Positions 51,577-60,095 are shown, counted from the first letter of the stretch. The stretch is DNA of 64,000 bases from Synechococcus sp. BO 8801 (GCF_002252675.1 NZ_NQKY01000006.1:1-64000); one strand, 5' to 3'. The notes: a model not told the origin generated them from the sequence alone. A program made the numbers and translations.

Positions 51577-51967
51577 GGGAAGGATGTGCACCGTTCAAGT
51601 GCTGGAAGGTTTCGGAACGAGTTGGTTGGGGATTGGTGCCTGTGGGTGGTTAGCTCGCCAGCGGATGCGACCTCAGTAGGGGGCTGGATGCGCTGGTCGA
51701 CAGAGGCAGGACGCTGCTGACGTGCTCGGGGGCAATGGGCACCGCCGCCACGCCCCAGGTGGTTGACCAGCGCCAGAGCGCCAGGAGCTACGGGCTCGGG
51801 GGGAAAGCGCCAGACCTGCCAGCATCAAGGGGCGCCAGTGGTCGTCACAGCGCCGCTGGTGTGGACACAGACCGGGCAAGGAGTCAGAGCCCTTGCCCTT
51901 TTCCTTGCCTTGCCTTGCCTCGCTTCGTCCCACCCCTGGTCGTAGGCCCCCTCCCTGCCGCAGGCTC

Positions 51968-52984
51968 TCAGCTGCGGGTGGCCGCCAGCGCCAGCTCATG
52001 GGCCTGGGTCAGGGTGGCGGCGGCTTTACCGAACCACAGCCCCTCCAGCCGCTGGCGGGCCGCCTCGATCGGGTCCCTCGATCTCCCGGCCTCATGGCTC
52101 AGATGCTCGGTTACCGACTGGTAGGCGGACCACATCGTGCCCTGCACGCCGGGGATGTCGCTGCCGATGGCCTGGCCTTCGAACTTGGCGGAAAGGCCCT
52201 CCCAAGCGGGAAGATCCTCCAGACGCCGGGGCCGGCTTGTCGTTGCATCGCCTCGGCGGTCGTTGATAGCCCCCCGCAGCTGATCGGCGAAGAGGGTTTC
52301 GACGTACTGGCGGAACTGGGTGGCGGTGCAGGGGGCGGCGGCCATGGCGCGGAGTTCGGCCAGGCCGCCGTTGAACTGCTGGCGTTGCAGATCGATCAAC
52401 TCGGGGAGCCGGCTGATCAAGGCGTTGGCATTGCGGGTGTGGCGGATGCGGCAGCCCTGCTGGCGCCGGCTTCTCGCTGATGAAAGCCCCAGGGCAGCAG
52501 ACAAAGTGTTTTGGCACACCACCCGGATGGGTGAGAAGAAAACGGAGAAAGCGATCGTCCCGTCATGGCTGGTGCAGCCAACCAGGTACTGATTCACCGG
52601 ATCACCCGGCAGTACCTCTCCTTCCGACTGCCGCACTCGGGCCGTGAAGGTCACCTTCTTGCCACCGGCCAGGACGCAGACGGCATCCATCACCGCGTCG
52701 CTGTGGAGTGCCTCGGCGACACGGATCAGTTGCTCATTCTGGACGATCTCGTAGGTGCTGTTCATCACCGAGAGGGTGGAGCCTGTATCTGTGCGGCTGA
52801 TCGCTTGATAACCCTCGATGGGCTGCATGTCGGCGTCGTACACGGGGCGGCCTGCGAGATGGAAGTCGGCGCCACCGAGGCGGAACGCCTCACGGGCCGG
52901 GAGGGTGCCGTCGAGAACCAGGCCGAGTCGGTGCCAGGCAGGGCGGCTGTTGAGGAAGACGCCAGAGCTGAATTGATGGGACAT
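51968..52984 (-). CDS. DUF932 phage/plasmid-like protein
   Basis: From ATG 52984 it is 338 residues. Family blocks: RPAWHRLGLVLDGTLPAREA near the start, YQAISRTDTGSTLSVMNSTYEIVQN, CTSHDGTIAFSVFFSPIRVVCQNTL, and a C-terminal GTMWSAYQSVTEHL. DUF932 (TIGR03299-type) proteins are common in plasmids, phages and satellites and have no firmly known function. It is the last gene of the leftward module and lies after a terminator hairpin (53028-53060). No damage seen. Confidence 0.82.
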   Translation of the reverse strand: MSHQFSSGVFLNSRPAWHRLGLVLDGTLPAREAFRLGGADFHLAGRPVYDADMQPIEGYQAISRTDTGSTLSVMNSTYEIVQNEQLIRVAEALHSDAVMDAVCVLAGGKKVTFTARVRQSEGEVLPGDPVNQYLVGCTSHDGTIAFSVFFSPIRVVCQNTLSAALGLSSARSRRQQGCRIRHTRNANALISRLPELIDLQRQQFNGGLAELRAMAAAPCTATQFRQYVETLFADQLRGAINDRRGDATTSRPRRLEDLPAWEGLSAKFEGQAIGSDIPGVQGTMWSAYQSVTEHLSHEAGRSRDPIEAARQRLEGLWFGKAAATLTQAHELALAATRS

Positions 52985-53027
52985 GGGTAAATCGCTGCGG
53001 CCGGTAGGCCGCCGCCAGAGAGGACAG

Positions 53028-53060
53028 AAAAAAGCCGGCCTCACAGGGAGAGACCGGCAA
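53028..53060 (-). terminator. Terminator hairpin after the SSB-like gene
   Basis: On the minus strand a GCCGG/CCGGC stem (53056-53034) is followed by T6 (53033-53028). It lies between the SSB-like and DUF932 genes. Confidence 0.6.
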
Positions 53061-53102
53061 GTGCTGGGGCGGGGCTCACACCCACCCTCCCGTGTGGACG
53101 GA

Positions 53103-53405
53103 TCAGCTTTCGAGTTGCTTGGCCGGCAGGTGGATCCGGTCGGCCACCAGGCGTACGCCGCAGTGGTTGCCGCACAGCCGCCCCGAGGCCGCCAGTCGCA
53201 TCCCGGGGGTGGCGTTGTCGCTGAGCTCCTGGGCTTGCTTCCCCCAGACCTCGATCAGAAGGGAGAAGCCTCCGGCGGATTCCTCGTCCCAGCGGGGGGA
53301 GACTCCAGAGACCATCAGGAGCACCTCAGCGCGGATGGCGCCGCAATCAAAGAAGGTCAGCTGGACAGGAAGGGGGGCAGTCCCTGTAAGCACGGTGACG
53401 TTCAT
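53103..53405 (-). CDS. SSB-like OB-fold protein
   Basis: From ATG 53405 it is 100 residues: MNVTVLTGTAPLPVQLTFFD and SLLIEVWGKQAQELSDN, GMRLAASGRLCGNHCGVRLV, ADRIHLPA, matching the strand order of short single-stranded-DNA-binding proteins, but without the acidic C-terminal tail. It overlaps the upstream gene by ATGA. Such short SSBs belong to plasmid and phage replication modules, in line with the Rep gene nearby. Confidence 0.65.
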   Translation of the reverse strand: MNVTVLTGTAPLPVQLTFFDCGAIRAEVLLMVSGVSPRWDEESAGGFSLLIEVWGKQAQELSDNATPGMRLAASGRLCGNHCGVRLVADRIHLPAKQLES

Positions 53406-53752
53406 GGCTTGTGGGCCCCGTTGGGGCAACAGGCGGGGGAATCGAGGAAAGAGAAGACATCGTTCAAGTCCTGCTCGCTGGGCGCCGGCACGCTCACCGG
53501 ATCGAGGGGGCCTGCTGGGCGGTTCATGTCGGCCACAGGGAGGGCATGCCCTCCGCTGGCGTGCTCGGGGATGGGGTCGATCAAGAGCTGCAGGCCGTAG
53601 AGGTTGCCGTTTTGATGCCAGGCGATCTGATTGCCCATGGCACGCAGGAACGTGACGGCGGAGAAGATCTCGGTGTCCTGGTGGAGGACGACGAACGGGG
53701 GGAGGAACACACCATCGGGCATGCGGATGGTGATCTCACTGCGGAATTTCAT
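53402..53752 (-). CDS. Hypothetical protein (116 aa)
   Basis: Reads MKFRSEITIRMPDGVFLPPF, VVLHQDTEIFSAVTFLRAMG, NLYGLQLLIDPIPEHASGG. No family recognised. It is translationally coupled to the SSB-like gene. A terminator-type hairpin with T6 ends immediately before its start codon, so its transcription may depend on read-through. Confidence 0.5.
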   Translation of the reverse strand: MKFRSEITIRMPDGVFLPPFVVLHQDTEIFSAVTFLRAMGNQIAWHQNGNLYGLQLLIDPIPEHASGGHALPVADMNRPAGPLDPVSVPAPSEQDLNDVFSFLDSPACCPNGAHKP

Positions 53753-53753
53753 G

Positions 53754-53774
53754 AAAAAAGCCTGCGCTGCAGGC
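53754..53774 (-). terminator. Terminator hairpin just before a start codon
   Basis: On the minus strand GCCTGC-AGC-GCAGGC (53774-53760) is followed by T6 (53759-53754) and, after one base, the ATG of the 116-aa gene. Confidence 0.65.
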
Positions 53775-53821
53775 GGTGAGGGGGCGGAGCAGAAGTCGGG
53801 AGCCAGAGTCCTGGCCGAAGG

Positions 53822-54049
53822 TCAGGGGCCGTTCTCGGGGAAGCAGAAGCGGAGCGCTTCGGCCGCCTCCTCGAAGGAAGGGGAGACGTCGAGCCATGGG
53901 GATCGGATGCGGGCAAAGGCGCCAGCTGGGAAGTAGCGAGAGAGGCTGGAGTAGGAAGCGCCTCGGAGGCGATCGGCTGGCAGGACCAGGCCGGCGGTGG
54001 CGTTGCCGCTGCGGGCGCACCGGAATCGGACCTTGCAGTAGCCGCTCAT
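53822..54049 (-). CDS. Small hypothetical protein (75 aa)
   Basis: Reads SGYCKVRFRCARSGNATAGL, VLPADRLRGASYSSLSRYFP, SFEEAAEALRFCFPENG. It overlaps the upstream gene by ATGA. No family known to me; the coupling and length suggest a satellite or plasmid accessory protein. Confidence 0.5.
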   Translation of the reverse strand: MSGYCKVRFRCARSGNATAGLVLPADRLRGASYSSLSRYFPAGAFARIRSPWLDVSPSFEEAAEALRFCFPENGP

Positions 54050-54438
54050 GGCAGCGCCTGCGGCGCCGGGGACCCAACGGGGAGAGCCACAGCCTGCACA
54101 GCAGGCGGAGCCTGCAGGAGGAAGCGATAGACAGTGCAGTCGGATGCCTTGCAGTAACCGGCAGCGTCGTGATACCGGGTGAAGCCGTACTCTTCATCGG
54201 CATCGACGCAGGTGGCGGATTTGGTGGAGAAGGTCTCCGCCCACCAGGCATCGGCAGCAGCAATCTCGTCGTCTTCTAGACCTGAGGGGTCATCGTTAAT
54301 GAAATAGCACGCCCAATGTGTGGGGAGGAGGTGGCTGACCAGGGAGGGATGGCGTGCATCCCGTTCGCTTCGTTTGAGGAAAACGGGCTCGGGGGGGCAC
54401 AGGGGTGGATCTGGCAGGTAGAGGCTGGAAGTAGCCAT
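54046..54438 (-). CDS. Hypothetical plasmid/phage-type protein
   Basis: From ATG 54438 it is 130 residues. The central block HWACYFINDDPSGLEDDEIA, AADAWWAETFSTKSATCVDA, DEEYGFTRYHDAAGYCKASD resembles small plasmid/phage proteins of the DUF6926 type (recollection, uncertain). It is preceded at 26 bp by a terminator hairpin and the tRNA-like element. Confidence 0.5.
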   Translation of the reverse strand: MATSSLYLPDPPLCPPEPVFLKRSERDARHPSLVSHLLPTHWACYFINDDPSGLEDDEIAAADAWWAETFSTKSATCVDADEEYGFTRYHDAAGYCKASDCTVYRFLLQAPPAVQAVALPVGSPAPQALP

Positions 54439-54463
54439 AAAAGTCACAGCGTCAGAGGGACAC

Positions 54464-54489
54464 AAAAAAGCCCCGCACAGAGGCGGGGC
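54464..54489 (-). terminator. Terminator behind the tRNA-like element
   Basis: On the minus strand GCCCCGC-CTCTGT-GCGGGGC (54489-54470) is followed by T6 (54469-54464). It ends transcription of the tRNA-like element and lies in front of the 130-aa gene. Confidence 0.75.
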
Positions 54490-54493
54490 AAAC

Positions 54494-54620
54494 CAATCCA
54501 GGCGGATTTGAACCGCCATACAGCAAGGCGCCCCCTGGTAGGGACACAGGGGGGCGCTCGCTGCGCCTTGCCTGCTACGCAGAGACCTCCAAGAGGTCTG
54601 GAATGCATGCAGGTGGATTG
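54494..54620 (-). ncRNA. tRNA-like RNA with a giant variable region
   Basis: Read on the minus strand: a 7-bp acceptor-like stem CAATCCA/TGGATTG (54620-54614 with 54500-54494), a canonical T arm GGCGG-TTCAAAT-CCGCC (54517-54501) directly attached to it, and an anticodon-like arm AGACC-TCTTGGA-GGTCT (54599-54583). Between the last two lies a ~65-nt insert that folds into a small hairpin (CTGC-GTA-GCAG) and a long stem (GCAAGGCGC/GCGCCTTGC). No D arm or U33 is seen, so it is not a normal tRNA. A terminator follows at once, which supports its being a transcribed RNA. Confidence 0.4.
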
Positions 54621-55274
54621 GGGATTTGGATGGTATTTGTCGAGTGTTGTTGCTCTTCTTTTCAGTCCCATCCGGAGACTGGAAGCCGGAGTTTCACCGC
54701 ATCCCTGGTTAACCATCCTTGGGAAGATGGAAAGAGGGATGGAGATCGTGCTCGATCTCGCTGCGACGGCTACACCGGGCCCCAATGGGCATAGGAAGGG
54801 AGTAGCGCGTCAGGTCCGCAAGGACCCGCAGGAGGAAGACTTGGCGTCTATTGTTACTGTCCTGCGCATGTATGGGCGCCTGTTGTGTTTTGGCGCAACG
54901 CTGGGGAGACTTAGTCACGGGAAGCCTGTTGACCCGCACAAAGGTGCGCACCGGCTCGATCCGTCTTCGGGCATCTGCTGCCCTCGTCCTCCCGCTAAAC
55001 CCCTCCGTCGTTTGGCCGAACGAGTGTCTCTACTGGGCCGCATGCCCTGCGCTGAGCGGATTGGATACCGTCAGGCGTCTCGTTTGCACCTACCGGTTGA
55101 CGTCACAGCAGCCGCTGAAGGCTGCAGATCCGTACAACTTTGGGGGAGCGTTTCTATGTTTTGGCGCAGCACAATCGGCCGCTAGCAATCCTGCATAGGC
55201 ATGGTGCGCAAGTAGCGCTGATGTAGTGAGAGGGATTAGGCTATTCGGCTGTCAGCATCAGGGCTGCAAGCCTG

Positions 55275-55318
55275 ACCGGTGAGAGTGAGCGACTGCGGCG
55301 CAGTCCTGTCTCATCGGT
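55275..55318 (+). ncRNA. Strong hairpin, candidate structured RNA
   Basis: ACCGGTGAGA (55275-55284) pairs with TCTCATCGGT (55309-55318), and inside it GACTGC (55291-55296) pairs with GCAGTC (55300-55305). It lies in a ~1.1-kb stretch without genes (54621-55717), followed by a purine-rich region with a 15-bp direct repeat GAAGAGCTGGAAAGA (55468 and 55507). Orientation is unknown. It could equally be an origin structure. Confidence 0.3.
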
Positions 55319-55717
55319 TGAAAGCAACATAGGGGGTAGTTGGTGGATAAGTCAAGCGATTGGGGAGGACTAGGTGACTGTGGAGAGGGGATGAGTTGAA
55401 GCGCAAGATGAGGTCTAAAGAGGGTAGATAGACTTCCAGGTACTAGTAAATGTATAAATGTGAAAGAGAAGAGCTGGAAAGATTAGAGAGGAAGATCTTA
55501 TTGACTGAAGAGCTGGAAAGAAGTTGGCACTGCCTTCGAGGGCCCGCCATCCCTTCTCATTGAGTCAGCCATGTGAATGGTCAGACGAAAATGTCTGGAT
55601 CGAGACATCCAGCGGCTCAATAGGATCAAAAAGCAACTGTTCTGACCCTTAGCGCCAGCTCAAGATAACTTCCAGTTTGCGATTTGGAATGCTGTGGGCA
55701 TCGACCGCCCTACGGGT

Positions 55718-56137
55718 CTAGTCGATATCGACCGCCGAGGGCATGACCTCAATCAGTGCCAGGCGCTGCTCCAGGACCTCCATCTGCTCCGACATTTCTG
55801 CCCAGCGGGCTGCCGACTCACGCCGCTCAACCACATGGTTCATGGTGTTGATGATCAGCTTGGCTGCGCCTAAGGCGATCGACTCGGACTGAGAACTCAG
55901 CAGCTCTCTGGCTTTTCGAACCGCATCGCCGTAGCCCTGCTGCAACTCCTTGGTTGCCTCCGACTCCAGTTGCTGCAGGGCTTCATCGACCGCGCGGACA
56001 TAGTCAGGGTTGCGTCCCCATGAGAGAAGCGTTGTGTAGCCAATGTTCAGCTCCTGCGCGATCTGGCGCAGCTGCATCCCCTCCGCCGTCATCAATACGG
56101 CCTTCCTTTGACGGGGTTTCAGGGTTGCTGAGGTCAT
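55718..56137 (-). CDS. HTH protein, phBC6A51/terminase-small-subunit-like
   Basis: A 139-residue protein. The N-terminus RQRKAVLMTAEGMQLRQIAQELNIGYTTLLSWGRNPDYVRAV is a helix-turn-helix of the type found in phage small terminases and phBC6A51-like proteins, followed by long helices (EATKELQQGYGDAVRKAREL, VLEQRLALIEVM). In a satellite-like element it may recognise packaging or origin DNA. It is divergent from the rep gene, with ~60 bp between them containing a TGGAAT...ATTCCA dyad. Confidence 0.6.
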   Translation of the reverse strand: MTSATLKPRQRKAVLMTAEGMQLRQIAQELNIGYTTLLSWGRNPDYVRAVDEALQQLESEATKELQQGYGDAVRKARELLSSQSESIALGAAKLIINTMNHVVERRESAARWAEMSEQMEVLEQRLALIEVMPSAVDID

Positions 56138-56199
56138 AGAAGTTTCACTTCTGGTTGGAATTCGTCAACTTTGGCGCGTATTCCAGTAGTTGAAATATC

Positions 56200-56484
56200 T
56201 TGGACTGCTATCTCAATCGAGCTGCTGCGGGTCACCGCTTCAGCCTCAGCCCGCTGGTCGTCTTGGCTGATGAGTGGGTAGGAGTGCTGGATGCTGAAGA
56301 CATGCCATGGCTCCAGACGCTCACCAATCAAGCGGCGAACCAGAATCTGATGGCAAAATCTACCCCCGTCCTGGCCTGGCGCAAACGTTCTTTGCCGCTC
56401 GCGATCGATCTTTCATTGTGCTCGGGGGAATGTGTTGTGGATCTCAGGCGATCAGAGCGAGTAATGGCTGGGGTTTCACTTTGA
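56200..56484 (+). pseudogene. Disrupted N-terminal part of the rep gene
   Basis: This frame carries KRSLPLAIDLSLCSGECVV, which resembles the region after Walker A of RecA-fold Rep/RadA-like ATPases (GKS-L-LAIDLSL), then continues as unrelated residues and stops at 56484. The following domain continues in another frame (WLGFHFDRMGIAPED), which is open from 56465. Either a frameshift or a small deletion separates the P-loop region from the rest. Confidence 0.4.
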
Positions 56485-56488
56485 TCGG

Positions 56489-57676
56489 ATGGGGATCGCA
56501 CCTGAAGACGGAGACCCGTGGTTTCGCCTCGTCAGCGGCTGGAGGATCGATCGCCCTGGTGAGTTCAACAAGATCGTGAAGGAGGTCCAGCCTTCTCTGA
56601 TCGTGATCGACTCTCTGGGATCGGTTTCCGACCTCGGGGATGCGAAGGAAAACGAGGGGGCTTATGCAGCGCCGCTCTACGACATCTCTCGGAGGAATAG
56701 GGCGCTGGATCTGGAGGATGGCTTCCCGGCTGCAGCGATCATCTGGATCCACCACAAGAAGAAGGACGGGTCGGACTTCAGGGGGACGGACAGGCTGCTC
56801 AATGCGGTGGAGGAGACCTGGGGGCTCAGAGAGCTCACCGAGGAGGAGGAGGCTGAGCACGGGGTCAACAGCCGGATCCTGACGATTGGGAAGAGCCGGT
56901 TTGATCGCTCTCGGGACAGGCTGCTGGTGACCCGGGACCACAACCTGAACTACGAGATCAAGGATCTGACGGCGACGCTCCACAGGATGGGTGTGAACCG
57001 GAATGGGGACCTCGACCCGGCGGGGGTGGTCCTGGAGGTCCTGAGAGCGGCCGAAGGACCGCTGAGGGAAGAGGAGGTCCGGGAGGAGGTCAAGGCGTAC
57101 CTCCAGGCCGAGGGGCACGACCGGATCCCCAAGAGGTCAGCGGTCAGGAAGTACCTGCAGGGGTGGGTGGTCGACGGGATGGTCCGGGTTGAGAAGGTGA
57201 AGGGCTCGGGGCAAAGGGGTCAGCCGCCCAAGGCTTACAGCCTCGCGTGTGCGGGGGGAGAGGGAAACCGTGTCTTTATTGATTTGGACAAACGAGACTC
57301 ATGGCCACCACAGGTTTCTGCATTTCTGACACGGGGCGGTGAGAATCGTGTCAGTAATCGAAAATCCGAGGAGCGTGTCAGTATTCCGCCTCTCTCCCCC
57401 GAGGACGCTGGGAATACTGACACCAAGGCCCAGGAGCCTAATACTGACACGGGGTGTGTCAGTATTCAAAACCCCTGCGCCGCAACGGTTCCCGAGGACG
57501 CTGGGAATACTGACACGGACACCTCTGCACCCCACGCGAGGCGGGATGGCGGGCCGGTTCCGGAGGGGCAGACCTGGGGCGGCCCCGAGGGCGAGGAGAC
57601 CTTCATCCCGGCTCCCCCCGAGAACGTGGGACTCACGGATGAGACGGATGAGGACCCGTGGCCCAGGTTCGACTGA
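56489..57676 (+). CDS. RecA-fold replication protein with C-terminal winged helix (RepA-like), 5' end damaged
   Basis: 395 residues from ATG 56489. The N-terminal part is the second half of an AAA/RecA-fold ATPase: Walker B-like VQPSLIVIDSLGSVSD, FPAAAIIWIHHKKKDGSDFR, GTDRLLNAVEETWGL. Residues ~165-240 are a winged helix (VVLEVLRAAEGPLREEEVRE, RIPKRSAVRKYLQGWVVDGM). From residue ~250 the reading frame runs through iteron unit 1, giving a low-complexity acidic tail (SPEDAGNTDTKAQEP). The layout of a Rep whose own gene contains its origin sites recalls lambda O. The P-loop lies in a separate, shifted frame, so activity is doubtful. Confidence 0.65.
   Translation: MGIAPEDGDPWFRLVSGWRIDRPGEFNKIVKEVQPSLIVIDSLGSVSDLGDAKENEGAYAAPLYDISRRNRALDLEDGFPAAAIIWIHHKKKDGSDFRGTDRLLNAVEETWGLRELTEEEEAEHGVNSRILTIGKSRFDRSRDRLLVTRDHNLNYEIKDLTATLHRMGVNRNGDLDPAGVVLEVLRAAEGPLREEEVREEVKAYLQAEGHDRIPKRSAVRKYLQGWVVDGMVRVEKVKGSGQRGQPPKAYSLACAGGEGNRVFIDLDKRDSWPPQVSAFLTRGGENRVSNRKSEERVSIPPLSPEDAGNTDTKAQEPNTDTGCVSIQNPCAATVPEDAGNTDTDTSAPHARRDGGPVPEGQTWGGPEGEETFIPAPPENVGLTDETDEDPWPRFD
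57238..57676 (+). repeat. Iteron unit 1 (GTGTCAGTATT), inside rep
   Basis: Conserved framework (CTTTATTGATTTGGACA, GAGACTCATGGCCACCACAG, CCCGAGGACG) plus seven sites: 57322 -, 57348 +, 57375 +, 57413 -, 57440 -, 57456 +, 57506 -. Five are perfect; 57348 has one and 57322 two mismatches. Sites 57440 and 57456 form an 11-5-11 palindrome. Confidence 0.85.
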
Positions 57677-57719
57677 GTCGGCGTGATCAGTTCATCTGCA
57701 GAGAGGAGACTCTGACTCA

Positions 57720-58275
57720 GAACGCCTTGCGGAAGTTGGTGAAGGCATACCTGCATGCCGAGGGGCACGAAGGGATCCCAAAGAGGTCATTCTTCAGGAA
57801 GTGCCTCCACAGGTAGGTGGTAGATGGGATGGGCTGGTTCGAGACGGTGAAGGTCTCGGGGCAAAGGGGTCAGCCTCCCAACGTTGTCAGCCTCGCGTGT
57901 GCGGGGGGAGTGGGGACTAACGCATTTATTGATTTGGACAACCGAGACTCATGGCCACCACAGATTTCTGATTTCTTTCGCGCTGGCGTGAGAATCGCGC
58001 ACTTATCCGACCGCGCACTTATTCCGGAGGAGGGAGAAGGAGGCCCAGGCACCACTCCCCCCGAGGACGACCCAATAAGTGCGCGGCGGAGGCCGAGGGG
58101 AATAAGTGCGCGGACCACGCACTTATTCCGAACCTAGTTGCGGCAACGGATCCCGAGGACGATTCCAATACGTGCGCGGACACCTCTGCACCCCGCACGC
58201 GAGGCGATGGAGGCCCGGTCGAGGAGGGGCAGACCTGGGGTGGCCCCGAGGGCGAGGAGATCTGGGTCGGGTGGA
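57720..58275 (+). repeat. Iteron unit 2 (GCGCACTTATT)
   Basis: Starts with a recognisable copy of the rep winged helix (KAYLHAEGHEGIPKRSFFRK) broken by a TAG near 57814. Sites: weak 57971 -, 57997 +, 58013 +, 58074 -, 58101 -, 58117 +, 58167 -. Three are perfect. The open frame ends at 58137. Confidence 0.82.
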
Positions 58276-58379
58276 CGGAACAAGCTTGGACCGGTGCTCC
58301 CCCTGAAAACGATGGTTGGGGTGGGAAGGAAGACACCGCACATCAGCCATCCAGAAAGCCCGGGAAGGCGAGCTAATGG

Positions 58380-58930
58380 CTGGGATGGCGCCATTTGCCT
58401 CACGGATGCACCCGGAGGACCTGAGGGCCTTAGGACGGGCGCTGACGCTGCAAGGGGGTGTGCTCCTCGACCGGTCTCGTCGGGATTTGAAGTGCTCGGG
58501 GAAGAGCCGGGGAGGCCCCCTCTTTTCAGCTCAATGACCTCGCGTGTGCGGGGGGAGAGGAAAACAGTGTCTTTATTGAATTGGACAGACGAGACTCATG
58601 GCCACCACAGGTCGCAGCATTTTTGACACGGCCTGGTGAGAATCGTGTCAAAACCTCCATTTCCGCCGAGCGTGTCAAAACCCCAGAGGTGGACGAACTG
58701 GTGTCCCCCGAGAACCCTGAAGGTTTTGACACACAGGAAGGCAAGGGGGGTTTTGACACGCACTGCGTCAAAACCTCGGACTCAGGTGCTGCAACGGATC
58801 CCGAGGGCCAAGAGGGTTTTGACACGGACACCTCCGCACCCCACGCGAGGGAGGATGGCGGGCCGGTCGAGGAGGGGCAGACCTGGGGTGGCCCCGAGGG
58901 CTTGGAGATGTTCACGGTCCAGGTCGACGG
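58380..58930 (+). repeat. Iteron unit 3 (GTGTCAAAACC)
   Basis: Sites: 58619 -, 58645 +, 58672 +, 58722 -, 58749 -, 58765 +, 58815 -. Five are perfect. The frame from 58581 stays open to 59012, encoding DRRDSWPPQVAAFLTRPGEN and an acidic low-complexity tail like that of Rep. The winged-helix part upstream is decayed. Confidence 0.85.
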
Positions 58931-58989
58931 GATCCAGCAGGGGCCTGTGCTGCCTCCCGAGAGCGATGCTCTGAGCGATACAAACGGCT

Positions 58990-59475
58990 CCGCACCTCAA
59001 GACTGTCGCTGACGCTTCAGGGTGGGTGCCTTGGTCTGGGGTTGATGGGGTGGTACGCACCTCGGGGAGAAGGGGGGTGGTCGCTCCACCAAACCCAACG
59101 GCCTCGCGTGTCCGGGGGGAGGGGGAAACCCCACAGAAATTGATTTGGACAATCGAGACTCATTGCCCCCACTGGATTCTCGATTTATGCGCGACGGAGT
59201 GAGAATCGCGCAGAAATCCCTTTCGGAGGCAACCGCGCAGAAATCCCCAACAGTGCTCCCCGAGGACGGTGGAGATTTCTGCGCGTGCGAGGGAGAGGGA
59301 GATTTCTGCACACCCCGCGCAGAAATCTCTAGCCCAGGTGCCGCAATGGATCCCGAGGACGCTGAGGATTTCTGCGCGGACCCTCCTTCACCCCACGCGA
59401 GGCAGGATGGAGGCCCGGTCGAGGAGGGGGCGACCTGGGGTGGCCCCGAGGGCTTGGAGACGTTCGTGGTCTAGG
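58990..59475 (+). repeat. Iteron unit 4 (GCGCAGAAATC)
   Basis: Sites: 59182 -, 59208 +, 59235 +, 59274 -, 59301 -, 59317 +, 59367 -. Five are perfect, two have one mismatch. The shared framework is more diverged here (CCACAGAAATTGATTTGGAC). Confidence 0.85.
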
Positions 59476-59609
59476 TCGAAGGAATGATGCAGGGACCAGC
59501 CCTGCCCCCCGAGAACGATTGTCGGGGCATGACGGAAGACTCCGCACCTCAGGCATCCATACGGCTCAGGAAGGCGGCCAGGCAGCAGGGAGGCTGTCTT
59601 AGGCATCAA

Positions 59610-60095
59610 GGGTGGTTCTGGAGGCCCTGACGGCATCAGAGCGGCCCCTGACGCTTCAGGAGATGTGCGTCACAGTTTGGGGGCGACGGGTTGCTACGTG
59701 CTCGGGGGGAGAGGGCGGGCGGGTGGTCCCTCCACTCCATCAAGCTCACTGGCCTCGCGTGTGTGGGGGGAGAGGGGAACCGTGTCTTTATTGATTTGGA
59801 CAACCGAGACTCATGGCCACCACAGCTTTCGAGGTTTTGCCACAGTGGGGTGAGAATCGCGGCAAAACCCCCTATGACCCCGAGCGTGGCAAAACCTCCC
59901 CCGAGGACTTCGTAGGTATTGCCACGCTTGCAGAGGTAGGAGGTTTTGCCACGGAGAATGGCAAAACCTCCGTTCCAGTCCCCGCAACGGATCCCGAGGA
60001 CGAAAACGGTTGTGCCACGGACCGTCTCGCACCCCGCACACGCGAGCCGGGCGGCCTGATCGAGGAGAGGGTGACCTGGGGTTAGGTCCAAGGAG
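59610..60095 (+). repeat. Iteron unit 5 (GTGGCAAAACC)
   Basis: Sites: 59833 -, 59859 +, 59886 +, 59915 -, 59942 -, 59958 +, 60008 -. Three are perfect, four have one mismatch. A remnant of the winged helix is readable (VLEALTASERPLTLQEM). The frame is shifted between the framework and the sites. Confidence 0.83.

Noticed and set aside
50833-51720. 295-codon plus-strand frame
   Set aside because: Composition is random-looking and it overlaps two better small ORFs (51026-51181 and 51370-51576).
51895-51930. CTTGC tandem microsatellite
   Set aside because: Only about four copies of a 5-bp unit; too short to call functional.
54494-54620. Ordinary tRNA-Gln(UUG)
   Set aside because: No D arm, C at position 33 and a ~65-nt insert; reported as tRNA-like instead.
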